DNA of 64,000 nt from WRGT01 sp942493035 (GTDB lineage: Bacteria > Spirochaetota > UBA4802 > UBA5550). Below the pieces are notes generated by a model that was not told the DNA's origin, searched no databases, and saw only the letters and a list, made by a program, of their open reading frames with translations. Shown here one piece after another: positions 17,514 through 26,343 of the stretch (position 1 is its first letter; each line of letters begins with the position of its first letter). Both the position numbers and the translations under genes were made by a program. The stretch lies in contig OW818666.1 in assembly GCA_942493035.1 (NCBI GenBank), positions 4,526,001 to 4,590,000 of the forward strand. The letters run 5' to 3'.

Positions 17514-20192
17514 ATGACAATCAGAGAAAAAATCGTTAAACTTGCAATTCATATCGCCAAATTGCCTTTGGAGTTAACCGAAGAAAGCCCGAATTACTAC
17601 ATGCTAGAGTGCGTCGTCTCCGATGAAATGGCGGATATGGCGCTTAAAATGGAAGTTGATCGCAGATTCACCGTTGAAGAAGTGGCTGAATTATGCGGAA
17701 GAACAATCGAGGAAACACAAAAGCTACTTGATGCAATGACCTATATTGGTGTAATTTATTTCAATAAAATCGATGGCCGTCTCGTGTACTGGGTTGAGAA
17801 CCTCATTCCCGGAGTGATCGAGGGCATGGTGATGAACAAAGAACTGTCAGACAAATATCCGCAGATAGGAAGAGCCTGGGATGAGATGGCAATGGAAGGA
17901 CACGGCAACGGATTGGCGCAGTATGTGCCGATAGGTATGGCCCCGATGCGTGTCATCCCCATTGAATCGGCTTTGCCCTCAGATCAGAGAACAGCAACAT
18001 TCGAGGAGATATCCTTCTGGCTGGATAAGTACAGGGATCAACTAGCCGTTGGTGACTGTGCCTGCCGCATGTCCAGAAGGCTTGCCGGTGACGGCTGCGG
18101 TCACCTGGAGAAAGACATGTGTATGCTTGTCGGCGACACTGCGGACTATTGTACTATGACTAATAGGGCACGGAGGATAAACTACGACGAAGCACTTGAG
18201 ATATTAAAGAGTGCTGAAGAGAACGGTCTTGTGCATCAGGTAACAAATATCCACGGTGACGATAAAATAATGGCCATATGCAACTGCTGCACCTGCGGCT
18301 GCTATGCCCTGAGAAGTTCGCTTTACCACAATGCTCCTAACATCTCCCGTTCCAACTTTGTGGCGGAAGTCAATGCTGAAGAGTGCGTTGCCTGCGGACA
18401 GTGCGTGGAAGTTTGTCCTGCAAACGCCGTTAAGCTTGGACAGAGCCTCTGCGGGAAAACACCGATAGAGATTCCTGTATCTCTACTGCCGGATGATAAC
18501 GAGTGGGGACCCGAGCAATACAATCCCGGGTATCGCGACAACAGGGTCAGCACCCTCGAGACCGGTACTGCACCCTGCAAAACCGCCTGTCCCGCGCATA
18601 TCGGTGTTCAGGGCTATATAAAGCTTGCTTCTGAAGGGCGATACATGGATGCTCTCGAGCTTATTAAAAAAGATAATCCATTACCGGCTGTCTGCGGACG
18701 TATCTGCCCGCATGCCTGCGAATCGGAGTGCACCCGCGGCATCATTGACGAACCGGTTGCAATTGACGAAATCAAGAAGTTTATCGCTGATAAAGAGCTG
18801 AATGCCGATACCCGTTTTATTCCCAGGAAGATGCACGACTACGGAAAGCGTATGGCAGTTATCGGCTCAGGTCCTTCCGGACTTGCCTGTGCTTATTACC
18901 TTGCGATAGACGGTTACAGGGTAACTGTATTTGAAAAAGAGGAAAAGCTCGGCGGTATGCTGACTTTAGGGATTCCGTCCTTCCGTCTTGAAAAGGACGT
19001 CGTCAATGCGGAGATAGACATTCTGCGAGAGATGGGTGTTGAATTCAAGACCGGTATAGAGGTAGGAAAAGACGTAACCATCACCTATCTCCGCGACCGT
19101 GGATACGATGCGTTCTATGTAGCGATAGGCGCTCAAAAGGGGAAAAAGCCCGGAGTCGAAGGAGAAGATGCTGAGGGCGTCATTTCAGGAGTAGAATTTC
19201 TGCGCCGGATTAACCTTGGAAAGTCCGTAGAGACAAAGGGAAAGGTCGTTGTAATAGGCGGCGGAAACGTGGCAATAGATGTTGCACGCTCAGCAACACG
19301 AACCGGTTCGGACTCCGTAGCTATGTACTGCCTGGAGAGTAGAGAAGAAATGCCTTCTCTTGACGAAGAGATCACCGAAGCTGTAGAGGAAGGCGTTTCT
19401 ATAAACAATTCCTGGGCAGTGAAACGTATCGTCGTAGAAAACGGCAAGGTCAAGGGTGTAGAATTCAGGAAATGTGTTTCAGTATTTGATGAAGACAATA
19501 AATTTGCTCCTAAGTACGATGAGAACAAAGTGATAACTGTCGAGGCAGATTACGTTCTATTTTCTATCGGTCAGTCAATTGATTGGGGCAACCTGCTCAA
19601 TGGCAGCAAAATAAAACTCAACAGCGATGGAACGGCTGTAGCTGATGAACTTACGCTTCAGACGGGTCAGGACGACGTTTTCGTCGGTGGCGACGTATAT
19701 ACCGGCCCGAGTTTTGCTATTAATGCAATAGTAGCCGGTAAGCAGGCGGCAATATCCATGCACCGGAAAGTATGGCCCGGTCAGAGCCTCTCCGCCGGGC
19801 GAGACAGAAGAGTATACAAAACACTTGATAAGAACAACATCGTTGTCGAAGGCTACGACTCTGCTCCACGTCAAAAAGTTGAAAACACAAACGAAAGCCG
19901 CAAATCATTCAAGGATACGCGTATTACGTTCACCGAGGAGCAGCTTAAAAAAGAAACTGCAAGGTGTCTCGGATGCGGTGTGGCTGTGGTTGATCAGAAC
20001 TATTGCTTAGGTTGTGCATTATGCGTATCAAAGTGCAAAGTGAACGCAGTAAAGCTGGTCAAAAAATTTGATGCTAACGGTGTATTGCTGGAAGATTTTA
20101 TTCCTGTGATGATGAAATATGGTGCAGAGCGTCAGGTTAAGTTAGACAAGAAAATTGAAGAGGCGATGGTCAAAAAAGGCAGGCAAAACTAA
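17514..20192 (+). CDS. Fused iron-sulfur / GltD-type NAD(P)H flavin oxidoreductase
   Basis: An 892-residue multidomain protein. Residues 1-280 form a winged-helix-like then cysteine-rich domain (CACRMSRRLAG, CNCCTCGC) that matches the stand-alone protein at 47911-48975. A 4Fe-4S motif begins at Cys291 (CVACGQCVEVC). Residues about 350-800 are a GltD/glutamate-synthase-small-subunit module: CKTACPAHIGVQGY, CGRICPHACESEC, an FAD site GSGPSG near 451-456, an NAD(P) site GGGNVA near 582-587 and the closing GGDVYTGPSFAINAI. The C-terminus adds cysteines from 818 onwards (CLGCGVAV ... CLGCALCVSKC). It probably passes electrons between NAD(P)H and ferredoxin for AOR or the molybdoenzyme; bifurcation is possible. 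Its codons are more GC-rich than those of the neighbours. Confidence 0.88.
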   Translation: MTIREKIVKLAIHIAKLPLELTEESPNYYMLECVVSDEMADMALKMEVDRRFTVEEVAELCGRTIEETQKLLDAMTYIGVIYFNKIDGRLVYWVENLIPGVIEGMVMNKELSDKYPQIGRAWDEMAMEGHGNGLAQYVPIGMAPMRVIPIESALPSDQRTATFEEISFWLDKYRDQLAVGDCACRMSRRLAGDGCGHLEKDMCMLVGDTADYCTMTNRARRINYDEALEILKSAEENGLVHQVTNIHGDDKIMAICNCCTCGCYALRSSLYHNAPNISRSNFVAEVNAEECVACGQCVEVCPANAVKLGQSLCGKTPIEIPVSLLPDDNEWGPEQYNPGYRDNRVSTLETGTAPCKTACPAHIGVQGYIKLASEGRYMDALELIKKDNPLPAVCGRICPHACESECTRGIIDEPVAIDEIKKFIADKELNADTRFIPRKMHDYGKRMAVIGSGPSGLACAYYLAIDGYRVTVFEKEEKLGGMLTLGIPSFRLEKDVVNAEIDILREMGVEFKTGIEVGKDVTITYLRDRGYDAFYVAIGAQKGKKPGVEGEDAEGVISGVEFLRRINLGKSVETKGKVVVIGGGNVAIDVARSATRTGSDSVAMYCLESREEMPSLDEEITEAVEEGVSINNSWAVKRIVVENGKVKGVEFRKCVSVFDEDNKFAPKYDENKVITVEADYVLFSIGQSIDWGNLLNGSKIKLNSDGTAVADELTLQTGQDDVFVGGDVYTGPSFAINAIVAGKQAAISMHRKVWPGQSLSAGRDRRVYKTLDKNNIVVEGYDSAPRQKVENTNESRKSFKDTRITFTEEQLKKETARCLGCGVAVVDQNYCLGCALCVSKCKVNAVKLVKKFDANGVLLEDFIPVMMKYGAERQVKLDKKIEEAMVKKGRQN

Positions 20193-20263
20193 ATCAGATG
20201 TTTGTAATGGAGCTGTCCGCATTGCCGGCCGGCTCCATTAAAGACTTCGCCTGGAGTTCTGAT

Positions 20264-20605
20264 ATGCATGAATTAGGAATATTAAAAGAAATGATTCGTA
20301 TTGTTGAAATTACAGTTGCAACGCAAAAACTTAATAAGGTCGCGGGCATTGTATTACAAGTGGGAGAATTGTGCGGGATACACCCGGATTTTTTGAAAGA
20401 AGTATATCCGATTGCCGCATATAAGACATCGATGGAGGGAGCGTCGATTGAAGTTCAGATCATTCCGGCCAATGCCTGTTGTCATGACTGTAAAAAGGTA
20501 TTTAATGTTGTTCAGCAAAACGGTGCTTGTCCTGATTGTAATAGTAAAAGCTATGAAATCATATCTGGAAAAGATTTTTTATTGAAGGAAATAATTGCGA
20601 ACTAG
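20264..20605 (+). CDS. hypA: HypA-like nickel metallochaperone
   Basis: A 113-residue protein, the exact family length, when started at the ATG at 20264 (GGAG upstream). This gives the N-terminal MHE in which His2 and Glu3 bind nickel; a longer frame from 20198 would bury it. Zinc site CCHDC ... CPDC. HypA delivers nickel with HypB to [NiFe]-hydrogenase. It is separated from hypB by the large flavoprotein gene, and no hydrogenase is visible in the window. Confidence 0.9.
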   Translation: MHELGILKEMIRIVEITVATQKLNKVAGIVLQVGELCGIHPDFLKEVYPIAAYKTSMEGASIEVQIIPANACCHDCKKVFNVVQQNGACPDCNSKSYEIISGKDFLLKEIIAN

Positions 20606-20722
20606 TCTCTCTTTATAGCATCATAGCCTTTTAAAAGGTAAAACGAGCAATACATGCGATATGAAACATTTATGAGAAAATAATTTTTATAATTAGTTAG
20701 AAATTTATTGGAGGAGATATTT

Positions 20723-21472
20723 ATGGATGAAAGAATGTTTAACCGTGTTCAAAAATTATGTGCAGGGTCTGGGATAGCTTTTAGCGCTTTATATTTACTT
20801 AGTTTTATTATTCTTCCTCACAATTTTCCACCCCCGGATCCTACTTATACTGCACAGGAATTAGTTACTAACTACTATGCCAAATATCGGGATAGTATAA
20901 TACTGTGGCAGTCTCTTGCGGCAGTTTTTGGTATACTTTACCTGCCATGGGCCACTCAACTGACAATTCAGATGTATCGCAGAGAAAAAATTCCGATTCT
21001 CTCTCTTTTACAATTTGCCGGCGGCATACTAACTACCTGGGCATTAATAACTGTGCCTGTTATGTTTGCATGGTGCGCTGAAGTGGCAGGGACTATGAAT
21101 CCTGATATAATCAAGACAGTCCATTTTTTAGGATGGTATTTTTTTGATATGACATACATGTTTACTTTCATAGAGTTTTTTGTAATTTTTGTTTTTGCTA
21201 TGATTGATAAACAAAAACCGGCATTGATACCAAAGTGGGTGGCTTACTTATGTTTGTTTGAAGCGATATCATTGGTTCCATTAACACTTGTGATTTATTA
21301 TAAAACCGGAATTTTTGCTATAAATGGATTTTGGAATTTCCATGTTGGTGTAGCTGCTTTGGGTTCTGCTGTAACTTTTTCAAGTTATTACACCTTGCAG
21401 GATCTTAAAAGAATTAAAGTAAAACCTACGCAAAGCATAGGTCAGGTTAATAGCCGTAAATATAAAGTTTAA
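20723..21472 (+). CDS. Polytopic membrane protein of unknown function
   Basis: A 249-residue protein started at the ATG 6-8 nt after GGAGGAG. I see about six transmembrane segments (near residues 12-32, 60-78, 92-115, 135-160, 172-192 and 208-228) joined by short loops and ending in a basic tail. There is no transporter or heme motif that I recognise. It follows hypA on the same strand after 117 bp and could be a membrane partner of the redox operon. Confidence 0.75.
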   Translation: MDERMFNRVQKLCAGSGIAFSALYLLSFIILPHNFPPPDPTYTAQELVTNYYAKYRDSIILWQSLAAVFGILYLPWATQLTIQMYRREKIPILSLLQFAGGILTTWALITVPVMFAWCAEVAGTMNPDIIKTVHFLGWYFFDMTYMFTFIEFFVIFVFAMIDKQKPALIPKWVAYLCLFEAISLVPLTLVIYYKTGIFAINGFWNFHVGVAALGSAVTFSSYYTLQDLKRIKVKPTQSIGQVNSRKYKV

Positions 21473-21689
21473 ATTATAAAAAAATACAGATTATAACGTA
21501 CTTTATTGCAAAGCTAAAATCCATGCATTGAAGTACGGAGATTTTGCTTGTTACTGAATGTCTTCTGTTTCTGATGGGTCAGTATATAGTCCGGGTATGA
21601 CATGAAATCAAAAGAACGAATTTCTTTATACTACCTTGATACAAGCCTGTAATTTTTATTTTGCTTATCAAAAAAAGGATATTATTAAT

Positions 21690-23894
21690 ATGAATACACA
21701 ATACACGTATCATTTTACAGAAATTAATTCCAGAGATAAAAATGGCTTTGTTGAAGCAAATCCAATTGATATGTCCTTTTTAGATTGCTGTAACGGTGAT
21801 ATTGTTGAACTCAAAGGAACACGAAGAACAGTTGCCAAAATCATAAGTTCAGATGATTGTTGTGAAGGCACTATTCAGATTAACAGCATAATGAAACAAA
21901 ATACCGGACTAACTACAGATTCACGCGTCAATATTTCAAAAACTTCATATAATAATGCTTTAAGTATTACACTTGAACCAACTGATGATACAAAATCATT
22001 ACTGAAAACAAATTCCTCGAAGAAAAATTTTTTATCTAAGCTGTCGGGAAAATTTAAAAAAAAATATTATAAAACACAGGGTGAGGATATCCGTAAATAT
22101 CTTCATTTTGATGACGGTATGCCGGCAGTTAAAGATGATATTGTGTCTATCAGTCTTTCAGGACGTTTTTTAACTTTCAAGGTTTTAGAAACAGTGCCTG
22201 ATACAAATGTGATAATTACACCTTCAACAGACATTTCAATTATTGGTGATACTATTTTTCATCTCCAGGATAATATCATTTCATATGATGACATTGGAGG
22301 TTTAAGTAAAGAAATTTCAACTGTCCGGGAAATGGTTGAGTTGCCTTTACTCTATCCGAAATTATTTGAGCAGGTCGGTATAGAACCGCCTAAAGGATTA
22401 CTGTTATATGGCCCCCCCGGTTGCGGAAAAACACTTATTGCGCGGGCCGTCGCCCAGGAATCCGGCGTTCATTTTATTAATGTAAACGGTCCTGAAATCA
22501 TTCAGCAGCATTACGGCGAATCCGAAGAAAGACTGAGGAGTATTTTTGAAGAAGCTCAGGAAAATGCGCCTGCAATTATATTTTTTGATGAAATTGATGC
22601 TGTTGCACCAAATAGAGATACAGTCCTTGGAGATGTAGAAAAGAGAGTTGTTGCTCAACTCCTTACACTCATGGATGGTCTTAAAAACCGCGGCAGTATT
22701 GTTGTAATAGCTGCAACGAATCTCCCGAATAATGTTGATCCTGCACTACGACGCCCGGGAAGATTTGACAGAGAAATAGAAATTAATCCACCGGATGCCG
22801 CTGGACGATTGGAGATTTTAAAAATTCATACCCGTAGAATGCCGCTGGATAGAGATATAAATCTTAAAAATATTGCTGCGGTAACTCATGGATTTCTGGG
22901 AGCCGATATTGCAGCGTTATGCCGTGAAGCCGCTATGGTATGTATACGAGAAATTATGCCAAAATTTGATTTTTCAAATAAAGAGTTTTCAGAACAGGAA
23001 ATTGAGTCTGTTACAGTTGGATTGAGTCATTTTGAAACAGCATTAAATGAGTTTGAACTTTCAACAACCCGTCAGGTTTCTACTGAAATAACTGAAGCTA
23101 AATGGGAAGATATTGGAGGTCTTGAAACAATAAAAAGTACATTGCGTGATTCTGTTGAATTGCCGTTAAAATACAGTGAACAATTTAAATCTGCAAAAAT
23201 AAGGCCACCGAAAGGAATTTTACTAACAGGACCCTCTGGAACCGGCAAAACTCTACTTGCAAGGGCACTCGCAACTGAAAGCAATATAAATTTTATAACA
23301 GCAAAAGGACCGGAACTTCTTTCGAAATGGGTCGGAGAATCAGAAAGAGGCATCCGGGAAATATTTAAAAAAGCCAGGCAATCTGCACCATCTATGATTT
23401 TTTTTGATGAAATCGATGCTATACTTCCGTCACGAGGAAATAGTGATAGTGGTTCAAATATTAATGAGCACATAGTAGGTCAATTTATTCTTGAGATGGA
23501 TAATTTAGATGAATCGCAGGGAGTCCTGGTACTTGCAGCAACTAATCGTCCGGATTTAATAGATAAAGCTTTACTTCGACCTGGCCGTTTCGATTTAATT
23601 ATTAAATTGCCTATCCCGGATTATGAAGCACGCCTATCGATTCTGAATATTTATTGTAAAATGCGTAACCTTAGCCATGATATTAATCTGAATGAACTGG
23701 CAAAAAAAACAGATGGTATGACAGGAGCAGATATAGCTGGTTTATGTCATAGAGCGGCTATGCTGTCGATTAAAGAATCGATAAGCAAACATCAGGAAAA
23801 ACAATTTTCTGATTTTATAATTGAAAGATCTCATTTTGAGGCGGTTCTGAGCAGTATAGACAAAGATATTTATAATCCTCCCGATCAAATTTAA
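21690..23894 (+). CDS. Two-ring AAA+ ATPase of the Cdc48/VCP family
   Basis: A 734-residue ATPase; the ATG at 21690 has AAGGAT upstream, unlike the in-frame ATG at 21636. Residues 1-190 resemble the Cdc48 N-domain (double-psi barrel type: EANPIDMSFLDCCNGDIVEL). D1 has Walker A GPPGCGKT (241-248), Walker B IIFFDEID and arginine-finger region RRPGRFDRE. D2 has GPSGTGKT (514-521), MIFFDEIDA and RPGRFD. Such ATPases unfold or remodel protein complexes. Bacterial copies are uncommon, and its position between hypA and fmdE-modBC suggests assembly or disassembly of a metalloenzyme here (inference). Confidence 0.9.
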   Translation: MNTQYTYHFTEINSRDKNGFVEANPIDMSFLDCCNGDIVELKGTRRTVAKIISSDDCCEGTIQINSIMKQNTGLTTDSRVNISKTSYNNALSITLEPTDDTKSLLKTNSSKKNFLSKLSGKFKKKYYKTQGEDIRKYLHFDDGMPAVKDDIVSISLSGRFLTFKVLETVPDTNVIITPSTDISIIGDTIFHLQDNIISYDDIGGLSKEISTVREMVELPLLYPKLFEQVGIEPPKGLLLYGPPGCGKTLIARAVAQESGVHFINVNGPEIIQQHYGESEERLRSIFEEAQENAPAIIFFDEIDAVAPNRDTVLGDVEKRVVAQLLTLMDGLKNRGSIVVIAATNLPNNVDPALRRPGRFDREIEINPPDAAGRLEILKIHTRRMPLDRDINLKNIAAVTHGFLGADIAALCREAAMVCIREIMPKFDFSNKEFSEQEIESVTVGLSHFETALNEFELSTTRQVSTEITEAKWEDIGGLETIKSTLRDSVELPLKYSEQFKSAKIRPPKGILLTGPSGTGKTLLARALATESNINFITAKGPELLSKWVGESERGIREIFKKARQSAPSMIFFDEIDAILPSRGNSDSGSNINEHIVGQFILEMDNLDESQGVLVLAATNRPDLIDKALLRPGRFDLIIKLPIPDYEARLSILNIYCKMRNLSHDINLNELAKKTDGMTGADIAGLCHRAAMLSIKESISKHQEKQFSDFIIERSHFEAVLSSIDKDIYNPPDQI

Positions 23895-23957
23895 ACAATT
23901 TGTTAATCTGCAATTATTGATATAGGCGAATATTTTACAGAAAACCGGAATTTAAAT

Positions 23958-23983
23958 ATTGACAAAACATACCGATTGGTATG
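23958..23983 (+). promoter_or_regulatory. fmdE-modBC promoter with TetR-type operator
   Basis: TTGACA at 23958-23963 is followed directly by ACATACC-GATT-GGTATGT (23966-23983), so the operator would occupy the promoter spacer. No PadR-type site accompanies it. A GATAATAC ... GTATTATC hairpin (about 24033-24058) lies in the presumed leader. Confidence 0.6.
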
Positions 23984-24088
23984 TTGTAGTTTTATTATGC
24001 TATTTATAACTTAAACAATCGTAGAATGAATTTTAGATAATACGTATTTTGTATTATCCAGTTCAGGTCATTACAAGGAGTAATTAAG

Positions 24089-24697
24089 ATGAATACAATA
24101 TGCAACTATTCAATCGAGGAATATAAAAAGCTTGTGGAAGATTTCCATGGTCACCTTGCACCGGGTATGCTGATTGGCGGTTTCATGATGGACCTTGCGC
24201 TTAAAAATCGAACCGATTGCGAATTTTATGATGTTCTCTGTGAAACAGCTACATGTCTGCCGGACGCAATACAGCTTTTAACTCCATGCACTTACGGCAA
24301 TGGATGGATGAAAGTTATTGATATAGGAAGATTTGCCCTTACCGTATTTGATAAATATAACGGTAATGGAACCCGGGTGAATATTTCGTCTGAAAAGCTT
24401 GATAATCACCAGGAGATTAAAAACTGGTTTTTTAAACTCAAACGTAAAGATGAACAGGATAAAGATCTGCTTTTCAAAGAAATAACAGAAGCGGGTACAA
24501 ATATTCTTGATATAAAATCTGTTACGGTTGCACCGGACCTGGTTGGCAAGAAAAAAGGAAAAAAAATAGTTATCTGCTCTAAATGCAGCGAAGCATTCCC
24601 ATTGCAGAATGGTGCCGCTAAACTTTGCCGCGCCTGCAGCGGAGAAATACTTTATACTCACAGTTCCGGTTTTAATGTAAACCGGATGGAGCTATAA
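24089..24697 (+). CDS. FmdE-domain protein with zinc ribbon
   Basis: A 202-residue protein. The N-terminal FmdE fold has the FHGHLAPGMLIGGFM motif and CETATCLPDAIQLLTPCTYGNG, whose His and Cys residues are the likely metal site. The C-terminus has a treble-clef-like CSKC ... CRAC ribbon. FmdE proteins are found with molybdenum or tungsten formylmethanofuran dehydrogenases and in other Mo/W loci, where the exact role is unclear. It precedes modBC by 14 bp and takes the place modA would normally hold. Confidence 0.85.
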   Translation: MNTICNYSIEEYKKLVEDFHGHLAPGMLIGGFMMDLALKNRTDCEFYDVLCETATCLPDAIQLLTPCTYGNGWMKVIDIGRFALTVFDKYNGNGTRVNISSEKLDNHQEIKNWFFKLKRKDEQDKDLLFKEITEAGTNILDIKSVTVAPDLVGKKKGKKIVICSKCSEAFPLQNGAAKLCRACSGEILYTHSSGFNVNRMEL

Positions 24698-24711
24698 AGG
24701 TGTGAACAGAT

Positions 24712-25374
24712 ATGGATTTAAGCCCTCTATTTTTATCAATTAAATTGTCGATTACCACAACTATTATCTTACTGGCAATTGCGTCACCCACGGCTTTTTC
24801 CCTGGTATTCACAAAAATACCAGGGAAAACTTTTTTTGATGCATTTATTAATCTTCCAATGGTACTCCCGCCAACAGTTCTCGGATTTTATATGCTTCTA
24901 TTCATGGGCTCAAATGGGATAGGGGAGCTATGGGAAAAAATTTTCGGATATCAGCTTCTTTTTTCATTTACCGGGATTGTAATAGCTACAACTATTACCG
25001 GATTACCCTTTGCATTGGCTCCAATTAAAACTGCTTTCACAAAAATTAATCCACGCCTTATTGAAAGCGCACAAATCTTAGGGCTTTCACCTATTGCTGT
25101 TTTTTTTCGTGTCATACTGCCGAATTCTATTCCGGGAATAGCAGCTTCTGCTATTGTCGTTTTTCTTCATACCATAGGTCAATTTGGTGTAATTATGATG
25201 ATTGGAGGGAGTATACCCGGGAAAACTAAAGTTATTTCAATAGCCATATATGAGGCTGTAGAGAACATGCAATATAATGATGCCATGCAAATGTCGTTAA
25301 TACTTCTTCCAATAAGCTATTTTTTTTTAATAATAGTTAATTACTTAAGCAGGGGTGCACGGGATGAGTCTTGA
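24712..25374 (+). CDS. modB: Molybdate/tungstate ABC transporter permease ModB
   Basis: A 220-residue inner-membrane permease with five to six membrane spans, the PMVLPPTVLGFYML segment diagnostic of ModB/WtpB, and the EAA loop ESAQILGLSPIAVFFRVILP that docks the ATPase. The end overlaps modC by 11 nt. No substrate-binding protein gene (modA/wtpA/tupA) is in the window. It could supply Mo or W to the AOR and molybdoenzyme. Confidence 0.9.
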   Translation: MDLSPLFLSIKLSITTTIILLAIASPTAFSLVFTKIPGKTFFDAFINLPMVLPPTVLGFYMLLFMGSNGIGELWEKIFGYQLLFSFTGIVIATTITGLPFALAPIKTAFTKINPRLIESAQILGLSPIAVFFRVILPNSIPGIAASAIVVFLHTIGQFGVIMMIGGSIPGKTKVISIAIYEAVENMQYNDAMQMSLILLPISYFFLIIVNYLSRGARDES

Positions 25375-26113
25375 AATAAGTATAATAAAAAAACTAAAAT
25401 CCTTTGATATTAACATAAATTTTTCATGCGCTGATAGAGAACTTCTCGCAATCGTAGGCCCATCAGGTTCAGGAAAAACTACAATAATCCGTACAATATG
25501 CGGTCTTGAAAAACCGGATTCCGGAATCATTATTCATAATAACATCATATGGTCCAGTCCAAAAGATAAAATAAATGTTCCTACCCGGAAAAGGAAAATC
25601 GGTTATGTCTTCCAGGAATATACTCTCTTTCCGAATCTTAATGTGTATAAAAACGTTTCATTTGCCGGCAGAAAACCTGAAAAGATAAAGGAACTGATGA
25701 AAAGACTTGATATCTGGCATTTGAAAGATTCTAAACCTTATAAAATTTCCGGAGGAGAGAGGCAAAGATGCGCTATATGTCAGACCTTAGCCAGAGATCC
25801 TGAAGTACTGCTGATGGATGAACCTTTCTCGGCACTGGATGTCTTAACACGGAAAAGTCTCAGAGGCATGATGAAAGAACTTAAAAAAGATCTCCATATC
25901 CCGATTCTCTATGTAACACATGATATTAGAGAAGCTCGTGAATTGTCTGATAATATACTTCCGGTTGTGAATGGAAAGGCAGAGCATAAATGGATGATGC
26001 AATTTATTCTTGCAGAAGAAGATGAAAGTTTATGTAAAAAAAATAATTTTCTGTACGAAGAAAGAAATCGTGAAATACAACTGCCGTCATCGTCGGGAAA
26101 ATACATTTTATGA
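25364..26113 (+). CDS. modC: Molybdate/tungstate ABC transporter ATPase ModC, short form
   Basis: A 249-residue ATPase started at the ATG after AGGGG, inside the end of modB. Walker A GPSGSGKT, Q-loop YVFQEYTLFPNL, signature ISGGERQR, Walker B VLLMDEPFSALD and H-loop YVTHD are complete. The C-terminal molybdate-sensing TOBE/Mop domain of classical ModC is missing, so feedback inhibition by the oxyanion is unlikely here. The stop overlaps a truncated fmdE start. Confidence 0.9.
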   Translation: MSLEISIIKKLKSFDININFSCADRELLAIVGPSGSGKTTIIRTICGLEKPDSGIIIHNNIIWSSPKDKINVPTRKRKIGYVFQEYTLFPNLNVYKNVSFAGRKPEKIKELMKRLDIWHLKDSKPYKISGGERQRCAICQTLARDPEVLLMDEPFSALDVLTRKSLRGMMKELKKDLHIPILYVTHDIREARELSDNILPVVNGKAEHKWMMQFILAEEDESLCKKNNFLYEERNREIQLPSSSGKYIL

Positions 26114-26181
26114 AAATTGGGTCTTATTCGGTTGATGATTACATGAAACTCGTAAAATCATTCCATGGCAGAATAGTCTAA
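26110..26181 (+). pseudogene. Vestigial FmdE N-terminus (23 codons)
   Basis: An ATG overlapping the modC stop (ATGA) opens a short frame reading MKIGSYSVDDYMKLVKSFHG before diverging and stopping at 26179-26181. It lines up with the start of the intact FmdE protein (YSIEEYKKLVEDFHGHLAPG). I read it as the remains of a second fmdE cotranscribed after modC, cut at the FHGH metal motif. Seen directly; the deletion is inferred. Confidence 0.65.
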
Positions 26182-26221
26182 CTATTCATCTGGTTAATAC
26201 CGGTATTGTATTTTTAGCTGG

Positions 26222-26257
26222 ATAAATAAGCTTCCCGGAAACGGGAAGCTTATTTAT
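26222..26257 (+). terminator. Terminator after modC
   Basis: A perfect 16-bp stem (26222-26237 with 26242-26257) is closed by a GAAA tetraloop. The GC-rich core (AAGCTTCCCG) is followed by ATTTATT. Confidence 0.8.
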
Positions 26258-26343
26258 TATCTGATACTATAAAAAAATTGTGCAGCCGTAATTTCAATTC
26301 GTGTAAACTGCAGCAATTTGATTGGGGTAATGATTAAGCATTT

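Noticed and set aside
20198..20263. Longer HypA start
   Set aside because: It would bury the MHE nickel-binding N-terminus; the ATG at 20264 has a good ribosome site and gives the family length.
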